From Shimwellia pseudoproteus (GTDB taxonomy: Bacteria; Pseudomonadota; Gammaproteobacteria; Enterobacterales; Enterobacteriaceae): a stretch of 64,000 bases of DNA. Shown here in pieces: positions 28,458 through 36,266 of the stretch. Every line of letters starts with the position of its first letter. Position 1 is the first letter of the stretch. Where the stretch lies: positions 88,918 through 152,917 of the forward strand of contig NZ_WBXP01000003.1 of the NCBI RefSeq assembly GCF_016415625.1. The letters are read 5' to 3'. The translations under genes and the position numbers were made by a program. The notes below the pieces were generated by a model. It had not been told where the DNA came from, searched no databases, and saw nothing but the letters and a program-made list of their open reading frames with translations.

Positions 28458-28973
28458 TTAGCGGGGGGCCACCGGTTGCCACTCTGCCAGCGGCTGTCCG
28501 GCAGCGGCCCACAGGGTACGCACCACCAGATTATGATCGTCCCGCTGGGGCGCGCCAGACACCGTTACTGTGCCAATCATCCCGCAGCCGGTAAGCTGGA
28601 GCGGGTAACTGCCGCCAAACGGGGCATAATCCCGGGGGCTGACCCCGTAGCGGGCCTCCAGGGTGGTCTGGCGCTGCTCCAGCATCAGCCCCGCCTCCCA
28701 GGAACTGATCCCCAGCAGATCCACCAGATTGCGTTTGCGCCGCACCCAGTCAATATTTTCGCCGCTGGCCCCGGGTAACAGGGCGCTGAACAGGCAACTG
28801 CGGTTCACGGTGATATCAATCGCCATCGGGTAACCGGCCTGTAAGGCGGCCTGATAGAGGCTATTGCCCAGCGCCCAGGCATCGCGGCTATCAAAATGGC
28901 TCAACCAGGTGCGCTGGCGCTGGGTGTCACACAGGGCTATCTGTTGTTCAAGGGCAGACGGTTGTAGTGTCAT
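28458..28973 (-). CDS. UPF0303 / GlcG-HbpS-like protein
   Basis: A 171-residue protein of the UPF0303 family, which shares the fold of haem-degrading HbpS/GlcG proteins (DUF336). Its biochemical role is not established. It is the last gene of a likely three-gene operon behind the hydroxyacid dehydrogenase and MFS transporter, 12 bases after the latter. GGAG lies before the ATG. GlcG-type proteins are also found in glycolate/hydroxyacid operons, which fits this context, but function here is unknown. Confidence 0.8.
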   Translation of the reverse strand: MTLQPSALEQQIALCDTQRQRTWLSHFDSRDAWALGNSLYQAALQAGYPMAIDITVNRSCLFSALLPGASGENIDWVRRKRNLVDLLGISSWEAGLMLEQRQTTLEARYGVSPRDYAPFGGSYPLQLTGCGMIGTVTVSGAPQRDDHNLVVRTLWAAAGQPLAEWQPVAPR

Positions 28974-28985
28974 GACAGGCTCCGG

Positions 28986-30311
28986 TTAACTGTGTTTGGG
29001 TTGCGCACGGTTCGGTTCCGCATCCGGGGCCGGTGTCTTAGGTGTATCGCTGGCCGACAAATCACACCCTTTCGGCAGCAGGAAGGTCAGGGTTCCCGCC
29101 AGCAGCAGCGACGCCGCCAGGGCACACACCGCCACGTTCTGGCCATACAGATAAATCATCACCCCCACAAGGTATGGCCCGCAGAACCCGCCGAGGTTGC
29201 CCAGGCCATTGATCACCCCTCTGGCGCTGCCCGCCACTTCCGGGGCGGCAATACGCCCGGGAATCGACCAAAAAGGACTGGTGGCCGCTTTCAGGAAGAA
29301 ACCGCACACCACCAGGGCGATATAGGCCGCCACCACATTGTCACGCAGCACCACCGAGGCCAGCAGCGCAGCGGCAAAACTATACAGTGAGATACGCACC
29401 CACAGGCGGCGCTTGCCGCTGCGGTCACTGAACAGGGAGATAACATAGATCCCGGCCAGGGTGGCAATAAACGGCAGGATTGCCAGCATCCCGACACCGG
29501 CCATATTGGCCCCGGTGAGGTTTTTGAGAATGGTCGGCAACCACAGGGTGTAGCCATAGTCCCCGGTCTGGTAAAAGAAGTTCAGCACCACCAGGCGCAT
29601 CAGGCCCTTGTTACGGAACACCGCCTTTAATGGCGCATTGGCCACCGGTTCGATCCCCTGGCGGGCCTGGCGCTCTCTGCCCAGCTCAGTTAGCAGGTAT
29701 TCCCGTTCTTTGGCCGGTAGCCAGCGGGCTTCTTCCGGGCGATCGCTGATAACCAGCCACCAGATGGTCAGCACCACGATGGACAGCAACCCTTCGATAA
29801 TAAACAGCCAGCGCCAGTCGAGGGCGGCAATAATCGCGCCGGAGACCGGGGCGGTGAGCATACCGCCCAGCGGGGCAAACATCATCACAAAGGCATTGGC
29901 CCGGCCCAGCTCTTTTTCCGGGAACCAGTTGCTCACCATGGTCAGTACCACCGGCAGCATGCCCCCTTCAGACACCCCGAGAATAAACCGCAGGGTCAAC
30001 AGTTGATATTCGTGGGTAACAAACCCGGTGGCAATAGAAACAACAGCCCAGGCCACCAGTGACCAGGCAATAAAACGTTTACCGCTGCCGTAAACCGCAA
30101 TGCGCCCGCCGGGTATCTGGAGAAATAAATAACCAATAAAAAATATCCCGCTGGCGACACCGGCCATTTGGCTGGTAATACCTAAATCCTGCTCCATACC
30201 GCCAGGTAAGGCAAAACTAATATTTACCCGATCCATAAATGACATAATACAGGCAATAAGGATCGGCGCGATAACCCGCACCCAGCGAGTCCCTGGTATT
30301 TTATCGTTCAT
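28986..30311 (-). CDS. MFS transporter, anion:cation symporter family (possible ketogluconate carrier)
   Basis: A 441-residue inner-membrane carrier of the ACS family of the major facilitator superfamily, about 12 membrane segments. Family motifs are FMDRVNISFALPGGMEQDLG in helix 1 and GRANAFVMMFAPLGGM after helix 4. ACS carriers move organic anions such as sugar acids. The ATG at 30311 gives a usual N-terminus; an earlier in-frame start at 30380 is less likely. Neighbouring hydroxyacid dehydrogenase and idn genes suggest 2-ketogluconate or a related sugar acid; this is inference. Confidence 0.88.
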   Translation of the reverse strand: MNDKIPGTRWVRVIAPILIACIMSFMDRVNISFALPGGMEQDLGITSQMAGVASGIFFIGYLFLQIPGGRIAVYGSGKRFIAWSLVAWAVVSIATGFVTHEYQLLTLRFILGVSEGGMLPVVLTMVSNWFPEKELGRANAFVMMFAPLGGMLTAPVSGAIIAALDWRWLFIIEGLLSIVVLTIWWLVISDRPEEARWLPAKEREYLLTELGRERQARQGIEPVANAPLKAVFRNKGLMRLVVLNFFYQTGDYGYTLWLPTILKNLTGANMAGVGMLAILPFIATLAGIYVISLFSDRSGKRRLWVRISLYSFAAALLASVVLRDNVVAAYIALVVCGFFLKAATSPFWSIPGRIAAPEVAGSARGVINGLGNLGGFCGPYLVGVMIYLYGQNVAVCALAASLLLAGTLTFLLPKGCDLSASDTPKTPAPDAEPNRAQPKHS

Positions 30312-30415
30312 ATTAATTTCCCGGTTATATTTCACTACCACCGGAATAGACCGGTGGCAGCCGGTTAACATGGCCAGCAAGAATATGCTGTATTTTATTG
30401 GTGAGAAAAATACGG

Positions 30416-31378
30416 TTACTTAATCAGCCCGGGAATATCCTGGTGATTAAAATAGCCCGCTAAATTCGCCAGTACCGAAGCGCTCATGGCCTGGCGGGTT
30501 TCGACAGTGGCGCTGGCAACATGGGGCTGCAACAGCACATTATCCAGGTCATAAAAGGCCGCCGGAACATGGGGCTCATTTTCAAAAACGTCCAGCGCCG
30601 CCCCGGCGATAACATGCTGCTGTAACGCGACGATCAGCGCCGCCTCATCCACCAGGCTGCCCCGGGCAATGTTAATCAGCCAGGCGTGGTCCGGCATCAC
30701 GTTAAACACGCTGGCATCAATAATGCCCTTATTTTCCGCACTGCCGGAGGCGGCCACCACCAGAAAATCGCTCTCGTGGGCCAGGGTGTGCAAGTCGGCG
30801 CACCACTGGTAATCCAGGGCGCCGTTGCGCTGACGATCGGTGTACAGAATGGTCATATCAAACCCCCGGGCGCGGCGGGCAATGGCCTGGCCAATATTGC
30901 CCATCCCGAAGATCCCGATGCGCTTACCGCTCACTTTGGTGGCCAGCGGCGGCGCGGCATTCTCCCAGCGGCCTTCGCGGACAAAGCGGTCCCCCTGGCA
31001 CAGGCGGCGGCTGGCGGCCAGTAATAGCCCGAGGGCGAGGTCGGCAACGTCGTCGGTCAGTACCCCGGCGGTGATCCCCACCCGGATATTGCGCTGCCGG
31101 GCGTAGGCCATATCAATGGCATCCGTCCCGACCCCGAATACCGCAATCATCCCGACGTCGGGCAACTGGGCGAGGATGTCCCGGCTGATGCCGACATCCC
31201 CCCGGGTGACCACTGCGCTTATCCCGGCGCCGGACTGGGCCAGGAAAGCGGCAACGTCGGTTTGTTCGTACAGCCGGAAGACCCGGTAGTTAGCGTCCAG
31301 CGCAGTCTGTAGTGCGTCCATTACCGGGGCGACCAGTAATACCGTAGGCAGTGTGTGGTGTTGCGTTTCTGTGTGCAT
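30416..31378 (-). CDS. D-isomer-specific 2-hydroxyacid dehydrogenase
   Basis: A 320-residue NAD(P)-dependent reductase. The Rossmann motif is IGIFGMGNIGQAIARR (154-169) and the catalytic triad is R239 (INIARGSLVDE), E268 (DVFENEP) and H286 (LQPHVASAT). Relatives include glyoxylate/hydroxypyruvate and 2-ketogluconate reductases (GhrB/TkrA type). AGGACC precedes the ATG. It heads the operon with the MFS carrier and UPF0303 gene and lies beside idnR, so reduction of a 2-keto sugar acid is the best guess. Confidence 0.88.
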   Translation of the reverse strand: MHTETQHHTLPTVLLVAPVMDALQTALDANYRVFRLYEQTDVAAFLAQSGAGISAVVTRGDVGISRDILAQLPDVGMIAVFGVGTDAIDMAYARQRNIRVGITAGVLTDDVADLALGLLLAASRRLCQGDRFVREGRWENAAPPLATKVSGKRIGIFGMGNIGQAIARRARGFDMTILYTDRQRNGALDYQWCADLHTLAHESDFLVVAASGSAENKGIIDASVFNVMPDHAWLINIARGSLVDEAALIVALQQHVIAGAALDVFENEPHVPAAFYDLDNVLLQPHVASATVETRQAMSASVLANLAGYFNHQDIPGLIK

Positions 31379-31446
31379 AGATGCGGTCCTGTTTGAAAGG
31401 CCAATAGCGTATGTCCTGTATCAAACGTTTTTTTACCGCTTATTTT

Positions 31447-31462
31447 TGCGATCTACATCACG
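31447..31462. promoter_or_regulatory. CRP-like site before the hydroxyacid dehydrogenase
   Basis: TGCGA-N6-TCACG matches the CRP consensus TGTGA-N6-TCACA at 8 of 10 positions. It sits about 70-85 bases upstream of the dehydrogenase start codon, in a typical activator position. Confidence 0.5.
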
Positions 31463-31501
31463 CCAGATAGTGTTAAAAAACGCTGTTACCGTTGGCGTGA
31501 T
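31457..31501. repeat. 9-bp inverted repeat in the dehydrogenase-idnR gap
   Basis: ATCACGCCA (31457-31465) and TGGCGTGAT (31493-31501) are perfect inverted copies 27 bases apart. The left arm overlaps the CRP-like site. It could be a pair of operator half-sites or a structured 3' end for the idnR-like mRNA. Confidence 0.5.
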
Positions 31502-31545
31502 CTGGCAGGCAAAATCCGGACAGTTAACAGGGGTTAGCACCGGTA

Positions 31546-32538
31546 TTAAATGGTCTCACCCATCGACAGCCGGTAGTGAAGATCAACCCGTTCGATGGTG
31601 GGCAATCCTTTGATTTTTTTAATCAACAGTTCGGTGGCGATTTTGCCCATTTCGAAGCGCGGGGTCAGTACACTGGCCAGGCGCGGCGTGGTAACCTGGC
31701 CGATTTCCAGGCCGTGGAACCCGGCAATGGCCAGCTGTTCCGGCACCGGGATCCCGCTGGCGCGGCATTCGCGCAGCACCCCAACCGCCAGATCGTCATT
31801 GGTGCACAATATCCCGTCCATGTCCGGGTACATCTGGCGCGCCAGGGTCATCATCCCGGTACCCATAGTGACTGAGGAGATCTTACCCGGCGTAATACGC
31901 CCGGCGCTTAACCCCGCTTCGCTCATGGCCTGGCAGTAACCGGCGTAGCGCTGCTCATCGCGCACGTCAGACATCGAGCCAAAGTAAATAATCTGCCGTT
32001 TGCCGCTGGCCAGCAGCATGCGGGTCATATCCAGCCCGGCGCGGAAGTTATCAAACCCCACGTTGATGCGCCCGGGGTTTTCCGCCAGCCCCATCACTTC
32101 CGCGATGGGGATTTTGGTGCTGCGCAGGTATTTTTCGGCGCGCACACTGTGCACGCTTTCAGTCAGTAGCAGCGCTTTCACATTGAACGCCAGCACCGTG
32201 GCAATTTGTTCTTCTTCTTTCTGGCTGTCGTAGTCGTAATTCACCACCAGGGTCTGGTAGCCCTGGGCGGCGGCGGCGGTTTCTACCCCGGCCAGCAGAT
32301 CGGCAAAGATCTGGTTATTAAACGACGGCACCAGCACCCCGATGCGCTCAATGGCATTGCTGTTAATCGCGGCGTTATCCGGGTCCGGCTGGTAGCCCAC
32401 CTCTTCAATGACGCTGGCGATGCGCTGGGCGGTTTCCGGTTTTACTTTATCCGGGGTGCGTAAATAGCGGCTGACCGTCATTTTTGTTACACCCGCCAGG
32501 GTGGCAATATCATTCAGTGTTATGCGCTGCACTTTCAT
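31546..32538 (-). CDS. idnR: LacI-family regulator, IdnR-like
   Basis: A 330-residue regulator with the LacI helix-turn-helix at the N-terminus (LNDIATLAGVTKMTVSRYLRTP, about residues 8-29) and a periplasmic-binding-like effector domain. It aligns with E. coli IdnR along its length (GVLVPSFNNQIFADLLAG, GFDNFRAG, GFHGLEIG). IdnR controls L-idonate/5-ketogluconate genes in E. coli. It is divergent from idnO, with a perfect 16-base palindrome between them. Confidence 0.88.
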   Translation of the reverse strand: MKVQRITLNDIATLAGVTKMTVSRYLRTPDKVKPETAQRIASVIEEVGYQPDPDNAAINSNAIERIGVLVPSFNNQIFADLLAGVETAAAAQGYQTLVVNYDYDSQKEEEQIATVLAFNVKALLLTESVHSVRAEKYLRSTKIPIAEVMGLAENPGRINVGFDNFRAGLDMTRMLLASGKRQIIYFGSMSDVRDEQRYAGYCQAMSEAGLSAGRITPGKISSVTMGTGMMTLARQMYPDMDGILCTNDDLAVGVLRECRASGIPVPEQLAIAGFHGLEIGQVTTPRLASVLTPRFEMGKIATELLIKKIKGLPTIERVDLHYRLSMGETI

Positions 32539-32692
32539 TATGTCTGCCAGAGGTCAACGGGGGAGTGTCCCTCATTATGCCTGCCGCCGGGGTAAATGGA
32601 AATCACCGTTCCGGTGAGCATTAGTGCGGCCAGCGGCGGATTTTCTGCCGCAGATCACAGGGAAAGTAACGCCGTTCCGTAACATCTTTTTG

Positions 32693-32708
32693 AGTGATCT
32701 ATATCACA
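32693..32708. promoter_or_regulatory. CRP-like site upstream of idnO
   Basis: AGTGA-TCTATA-TCACA matches the CRP consensus at 9 of 10 positions. It lies directly next to the LacI-type palindrome, the usual arrangement for catabolite-controlled sugar operons. Confidence 0.75.
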
Positions 32709-32709
32709 G

Positions 32710-32725
32710 TTTTACCCGGGTAAAA
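32710..32725. promoter_or_regulatory. LacI-family operator palindrome
   Basis: TTTTACCCGGGTAAAA is a perfect 16-base palindrome with a central CG, of the type bound by GntR/IdnR-like LacI-family repressors (known site ATGTTACCGGTAACAT). Lying between divergent idnR and idnO, it is the probable IdnR operator. Confidence 0.7.
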
Positions 32726-32869
32726 AACGTGAGATAGACAGCAGATTAATTCGCCACGCTACCGATATCTAACCGGGCTGGCATTTATTCATCACCGTCA
32801 CGGGTGATAACTATCCGCAAAATGGGTATTTATTTCCGCTGATAACCGCGACAAAAATGGGGCACCGCC

Positions 32870-33634
32870 ATGAACGATCTTTTTAGCTTGCAGAATAAAC
32901 GTATTTTAATTACCGGTTCTGGTCAGGGTATTGGATTTACCATGGCTCAGGGTCTGGCAAAATATGGCGCGGAAATTATTATTAATGATATTTCGAGCGA
33001 ACGGGCCGAGAGTGCCGCCGCCAGTTTAAAAAACGCCGGTTATAAAGCGCATATTGCGGTATTTAATGTTACCGACCCGCAAGACGTTGACCAGGCCATT
33101 GAAAATATCGAAACCAATATTGGGCCAATCGACGTCTTATTTAATAACGCCGGTATTCAGCGGCGCCATAAGTTTACCGAATTTCCGGTCAGTGACTGGA
33201 ACGCCGTGGTGGCGGTAAACCAGACCGCGGTGTTTTTAGTCTCCCAGGCGGTGGCCAAACGGATGATCGAACGCCGGCAGGGCAAAATCGTTAATATCTG
33301 CTCAATGCAGAGCGAACTGGGCCGCGACACCATCACCCCTTACGCCGCCGCAAAAGGGGCGGTGAAAATGCTCACCCGCGGCATGTGCGTGGAACTGGCG
33401 CGTTATAACATCCAGGTCAACGGCATCGCCCCGGGGTATTTCAAAACCGCCATGACCCAATCCCTGGTAGAAGACAGCGCCTTTACCGACTGGTTATGCA
33501 AACGGACCCCGGCGGCCCGCTGGGGCGATCCTGAGGAACTGGTCGGCGCGGCGGTGTTTTTGTCGTCTAACGCCTCTAATTTCGTCAATGGTCATCTGCT
33601 GTTTGTGGACGGCGGTATGCTGGTGGCGGTGTAA
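32870..33634 (+). CDS. idnO: 5-keto-D-gluconate 5-reductase IdnO
   Basis: IdnO interconverts 5-ketogluconate and D-gluconate with NADPH. It is a classical short-chain dehydrogenase of 254 residues, the E. coli length, with TGSGQGIG (15-22), NNAG (92-95) and the catalytic Y158/K162 (TPYAAAKGAVKM). The C-terminal FVNGHLLFVDGGMLVAV is the E. coli ending. It is followed 12 bases later by idnK. L-idonate dehydrogenase idnD and permease idnT are not in the window. Confidence 0.96.
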   Translation: MNDLFSLQNKRILITGSGQGIGFTMAQGLAKYGAEIIINDISSERAESAAASLKNAGYKAHIAVFNVTDPQDVDQAIENIETNIGPIDVLFNNAGIQRRHKFTEFPVSDWNAVVAVNQTAVFLVSQAVAKRMIERRQGKIVNICSMQSELGRDTITPYAAAKGAVKMLTRGMCVELARYNIQVNGIAPGYFKTAMTQSLVEDSAFTDWLCKRTPAARWGDPEELVGAAVFLSSNASNFVNGHLLFVDGGMLVAV

Positions 33635-33646
33635 GGGGGCGACAAC

Positions 33647-34150
33647 ATGGCGGGTCAGTGCATTATCGTAATGGGCGTCTCCGGCACCGGGAAATCCACC
33701 GTTGGGCTGGCGCTTTCCCGGGCCCTGCAGGCCAAATTTATTGACGGGGATGACCTTCATCCCCGCACCAATATCGACAAAATGGCAGCGGGCCAGGCGC
33801 TGGATGACAACGACCGCCAGCCCTGGCTGGGCAGATTGTCTGATGTTATCTACAGCCTGGAGCAGAAAAACGAAACCGGGGTGCTGGTGTGTTCCGCCCT
33901 GAAAAAGTGCTACCGGGATCGGTTACGCGCCGGCAATCAGCACGTGCGGTTTTTATGGCTGCACGGGGATTTTGAACGGGTCATGGCGCGGATGCGCCAG
34001 CGTCAGGGCCACTTTATGCCGGAAGCGCTGCTCCAGAGCCAGTTTTCCACCCTCGAAGCCCCCGGGCTGGACGAGCCGGATGTGCTGGCGGTGGATATTG
34101 CCCCGCCGGTTGAGAACATTGTCAGCCAGTGTGTTCACCAGTTGCGCTAA
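33647..34150 (+). CDS. idnK: Gluconokinase IdnK
   Basis: Phosphorylates D-gluconate to 6-phosphogluconate, feeding the Entner-Doudoroff and pentose phosphate routes. The 167-residue P-loop kinase has GVSGTGKST (residues 9-17), the substrate segment AKFIDGDDLHP and the CSALKKCYRD motif. It is closer to E. coli IdnK than to GntK (AKFIDGDDLHP, KNETG). AAGGGGG precedes the ATG. It completes a 5-ketogluconate to 6-phosphogluconate path with idnO. Confidence 0.92.
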   Translation: MAGQCIIVMGVSGTGKSTVGLALSRALQAKFIDGDDLHPRTNIDKMAAGQALDDNDRQPWLGRLSDVIYSLEQKNETGVLVCSALKKCYRDRLRAGNQHVRFLWLHGDFERVMARMRQRQGHFMPEALLQSQFSTLEAPGLDEPDVLAVDIAPPVENIVSQCVHQLR

Positions 34151-34182
34151 CCCCGCATTCACCCACGATCAGGACCTAAACA

Positions 34183-34653
34183 ATGATTATTGATGCCTTA
34201 GCCACTGCGGCGACTAACCCACTCTACCCGGCGGCCATTCGCCAGATGCTGGCCACCATTATTGAACACCGCCCGGCCGAGCTGCCCGCCGGGCACTACC
34301 AGGTACAGGGGAAACAGATGTTTTTCAACGTGGTGGAGGGTGAAACCAAACCGCTTGAGAGCCAGAAGCCCGAATTCCACCGCCAGTATCTCGACATCCA
34401 TATTGTCCTCGAGGGCAATGAAGTGATCGGGGCCGGGGTGCTGGGGCTGCCGCTGACCCTGAGCGAGCCTTTTAACGATGCTCATGACCTCGGCTTCTGC
34501 CCGGCTATCCCCGGTGAAACGCTGATCCATCTGCAGCCCGGTGAGCTGGCGGTTATCTTCCCCGGCGAACTGCACCGGCCGATGGCCACCTGCCAGACAC
34601 CGGCCGCACTGCGCAAAATTGTTGCCAAAATCGACTGCGCGCTGCTGAGCTAA
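34183..34653 (+). CDS. YhcH/YjgK/YiaL-family protein (DUF386)
   Basis: A 156-residue cupin-like protein of the YhcH/YjgK/YiaL family, often encoded in sugar-acid and sialic-acid operons and thought to act on sugar anomers or isomers. Family blocks EFHRQYLDIHIVLEG and FPGELHRPM carry the putative metal-binding His residues. It follows idnK after 32 bases with a CAGGA site, so it probably belongs to the idnOK transcript. Exact reaction unknown. Confidence 0.85.
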   Translation: MIIDALATAATNPLYPAAIRQMLATIIEHRPAELPAGHYQVQGKQMFFNVVEGETKPLESQKPEFHRQYLDIHIVLEGNEVIGAGVLGLPLTLSEPFNDAHDLGFCPAIPGETLIHLQPGELAVIFPGELHRPMATCQTPAALRKIVAKIDCALLS

Positions 34654-34824
34654 GCCGCCAGACACCCCGTGTGACTCCCCTGACAGACGCACAACTGCGG
34701 GCCACTCCCCCCTCTTGCGGGCAGTGGTCTGCCAGGTACCGCCCCTCCCCTTATCCCTGTAAATAGCCGGTGATTTATTGTGGCTTAAATCAATGCTGGC
34801 ATACCAAAAATTTGATCAACCCGT

Positions 34825-34884
34825 CATTTGGTTGACCAATTTAGCGAAGTTGGTTGACAGCTTTTGCTAATTGGTCGATGTTAG
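34825..34884 (+). promoter_or_regulatory. Three phased UxuR/ExuR-type sites before uxuA
   Basis: CATTTGGTTGACCAATTT (34825-34842) matches the uxu operator consensus AAATTGGTATACCAATTT at 14 of 18 positions. AAGTTGGTTGAC (34847-34858) and TAATTGGTCGATG (34868-34880) repeat the left half. The GGT cores are 22 and 21 bases apart, two helical turns. A weak CRP-like site (7 of 10) lies at 34779-34794. UxuR and ExuR are GntR proteins that repress uxuAB until hexuronate intermediates appear. Confidence 0.7.
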
Positions 34885-34982
34885 GCCCCATCAGCGGTAG
34901 CCATGTTGCTCACCTGGTATACCGCCCCCCATTATCTGCTCTCTGGCCCGCTCCGGAGGCATCACTGAAGAAGGAAGGTAAG

Positions 34983-36167
34983 ATGAAACAAACCTGGCGC
35001 TGGTATGGTCCTAATGATCCGGTCACTCTGTCAGACGTTCGTCAGGCCGGTGCGACCGGTGTGGTTACCGCTCTGCACCATATCCCTAACGGTGAGATCT
35101 GGTCGGTTGATGAGATAATGAAGCGTAAAGCCATCGTCGAAGCGGCGGGCCTGGAGTGGTCTGTGGTGGAGAGTGTGCCCATCCATGAAGACATCAAAAC
35201 CCATTCCGGCCAGTACGATGTGTGGATCCAGAACTACCAGCAGACCCTGCGTAACCTGGCACAGTGCGGTATCTACACCGTGTGCTACAACTTTATGCCG
35301 GTGCTGGACTGGACCCGTACCGACCTGGCATACCAATTACCGGATGGCTCCAGAGCGCTGCGTTTTGACCAGATCGAATTTGCCGCCTTCGAGCTGCATA
35401 TTCTGAAACGCCCGGGTGCCGAAGCAGACTACACCGCCGACGAAATTAGCCAGGCCGCCGCGCGTTTTGCCGCCATGAGCGCCGCCGACATTGAACGCCT
35501 GACCGGCAATATTATTGCCGGCCTGCCGGGTGCCGAAGAGGGCTACACCCTTGATCAGTTCCGCGCCCATCTGGATCGCTACCGCGATATTGATAAAGCC
35601 AAACTGCGCGAAAACTTTGCCTACTTTCTGAAAGCTATCACCGCCGTTGCGGATGAAGTCGGCGTGCGTATGGCGGTACACCCGGATGATCCGCCGCGCC
35701 CGATCCTCGGCCTGCCGCGTATTGTGTCGACCATCGACGATATGCAGTGGATGGTGGATACGGTGAACAGCCCGGCGAACGGTTTTACCATGTGCACCGG
35801 CTCTTACGGCGTCCGTGCTGACAACGACCTGGTCGATATGATTAAGCAGTTTGGCCCGCGCATTTACTTTACCCATCTGCGCTCCACCCTGCGGGAAGAT
35901 AATCCAAAAACCTTCCACGAAGCGGCGCACCTGATGGGCGACGTGGACATGTACGAAGTGGTGAAAGCCATTGTCGAAGAAGAACACCGCCGGGAAGACG
36001 CCGGTAACCCGGATCTTATCCCGATGCGCCCGGATCACGGCCACCAGATGCTGGATGATCTGAAAAAGAAAACCAACCCTGGCTACTCTGCCATTGGCCG
36101 CCTGAAAGGCCTGGCCGAAGTCCGCGGTGTTGAGCTGGCTATCCAGCGCGCCTTCTTTAGCAAATAA
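34983..36167 (+). CDS. uxuA: Mannonate dehydratase UxuA
   Basis: UxuA dehydrates D-mannonate to 2-keto-3-deoxygluconate in glucuronate breakdown. The 394 residues equal the E. coli length, beginning [16 protein letters not shown]. The metal-site segments [30 protein letters not shown] and RPDHGHQM are intact. GAAGGAAGGTAAG stands before ATG 34983; the reading frame is open further upstream but lacks a sensible start. It is controlled by the UxuR-type sites upstream. Confidence 0.98.
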   Translation: MKQTWRWYGPNDPVTLSDVRQAGATGVVTALHHIPNGEIWSVDEIMKRKAIVEAAGLEWSVVESVPIHEDIKTHSGQYDVWIQNYQQTLRNLAQCGIYTVCYNFMPVLDWTRTDLAYQLPDGSRALRFDQIEFAAFELHILKRPGAEADYTADEISQAAARFAAMSAADIERLTGNIIAGLPGAEEGYTLDQFRAHLDRYRDIDKAKLRENFAYFLKAITAVADEVGVRMAVHPDDPPRPILGLPRIVSTIDDMQWMVDTVNSPANGFTMCTGSYGVRADNDLVDMIKQFGPRIYFTHLRSTLREDNPKTFHEAAHLMGDVDMYEVVKAIVEEEHRREDAGNPDLIPMRPDHGHQMLDDLKKKTNPGYSAIGRLKGLAEVRGVELAIQRAFFSK

Positions 36168-36172
36168 GCCAC

Positions 36173-36198
36173 GCGGGGGCCTGGCCCCCGCTGTTTTC
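36173..36198 (+). terminator. Hairpin between uxuA and uxuB
   Basis: GCGGGGGC and GCCCCCGC form an 8-base-pair GC stem with a 3-base loop, followed by TGTTTT. The short U-tract suggests partial termination, lowering uxuB relative to uxuA, or protection of the uxuA 3' end. Confidence 0.65.
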
Positions 36199-36266
36199 CA
36201 GCCCTATTTTCCGCTTTTATTTTCGTGACTGTCCTGGCGGGCAGGGACGAAACACAGGAGTTACTC

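Larger units (their letters stand above)
32539..32869. promoter_or_regulatory. Divergent idnR-idnO control region
   Basis: About 330 bases between divergent genes, without a gene of its own. It holds the CRP-like site (32693-32708) and the palindrome (32710-32725) described separately. No -10/-35 pair was confidently placed. Confidence 0.7.

Noticed and set aside
34654..34740. Intrinsic terminator after the YhcH-family gene
   Set aside because: Only a 5-base GCCACT/AGTGG pairing and direct TGCGGGC copies are present; no stable stem with a U-tract.
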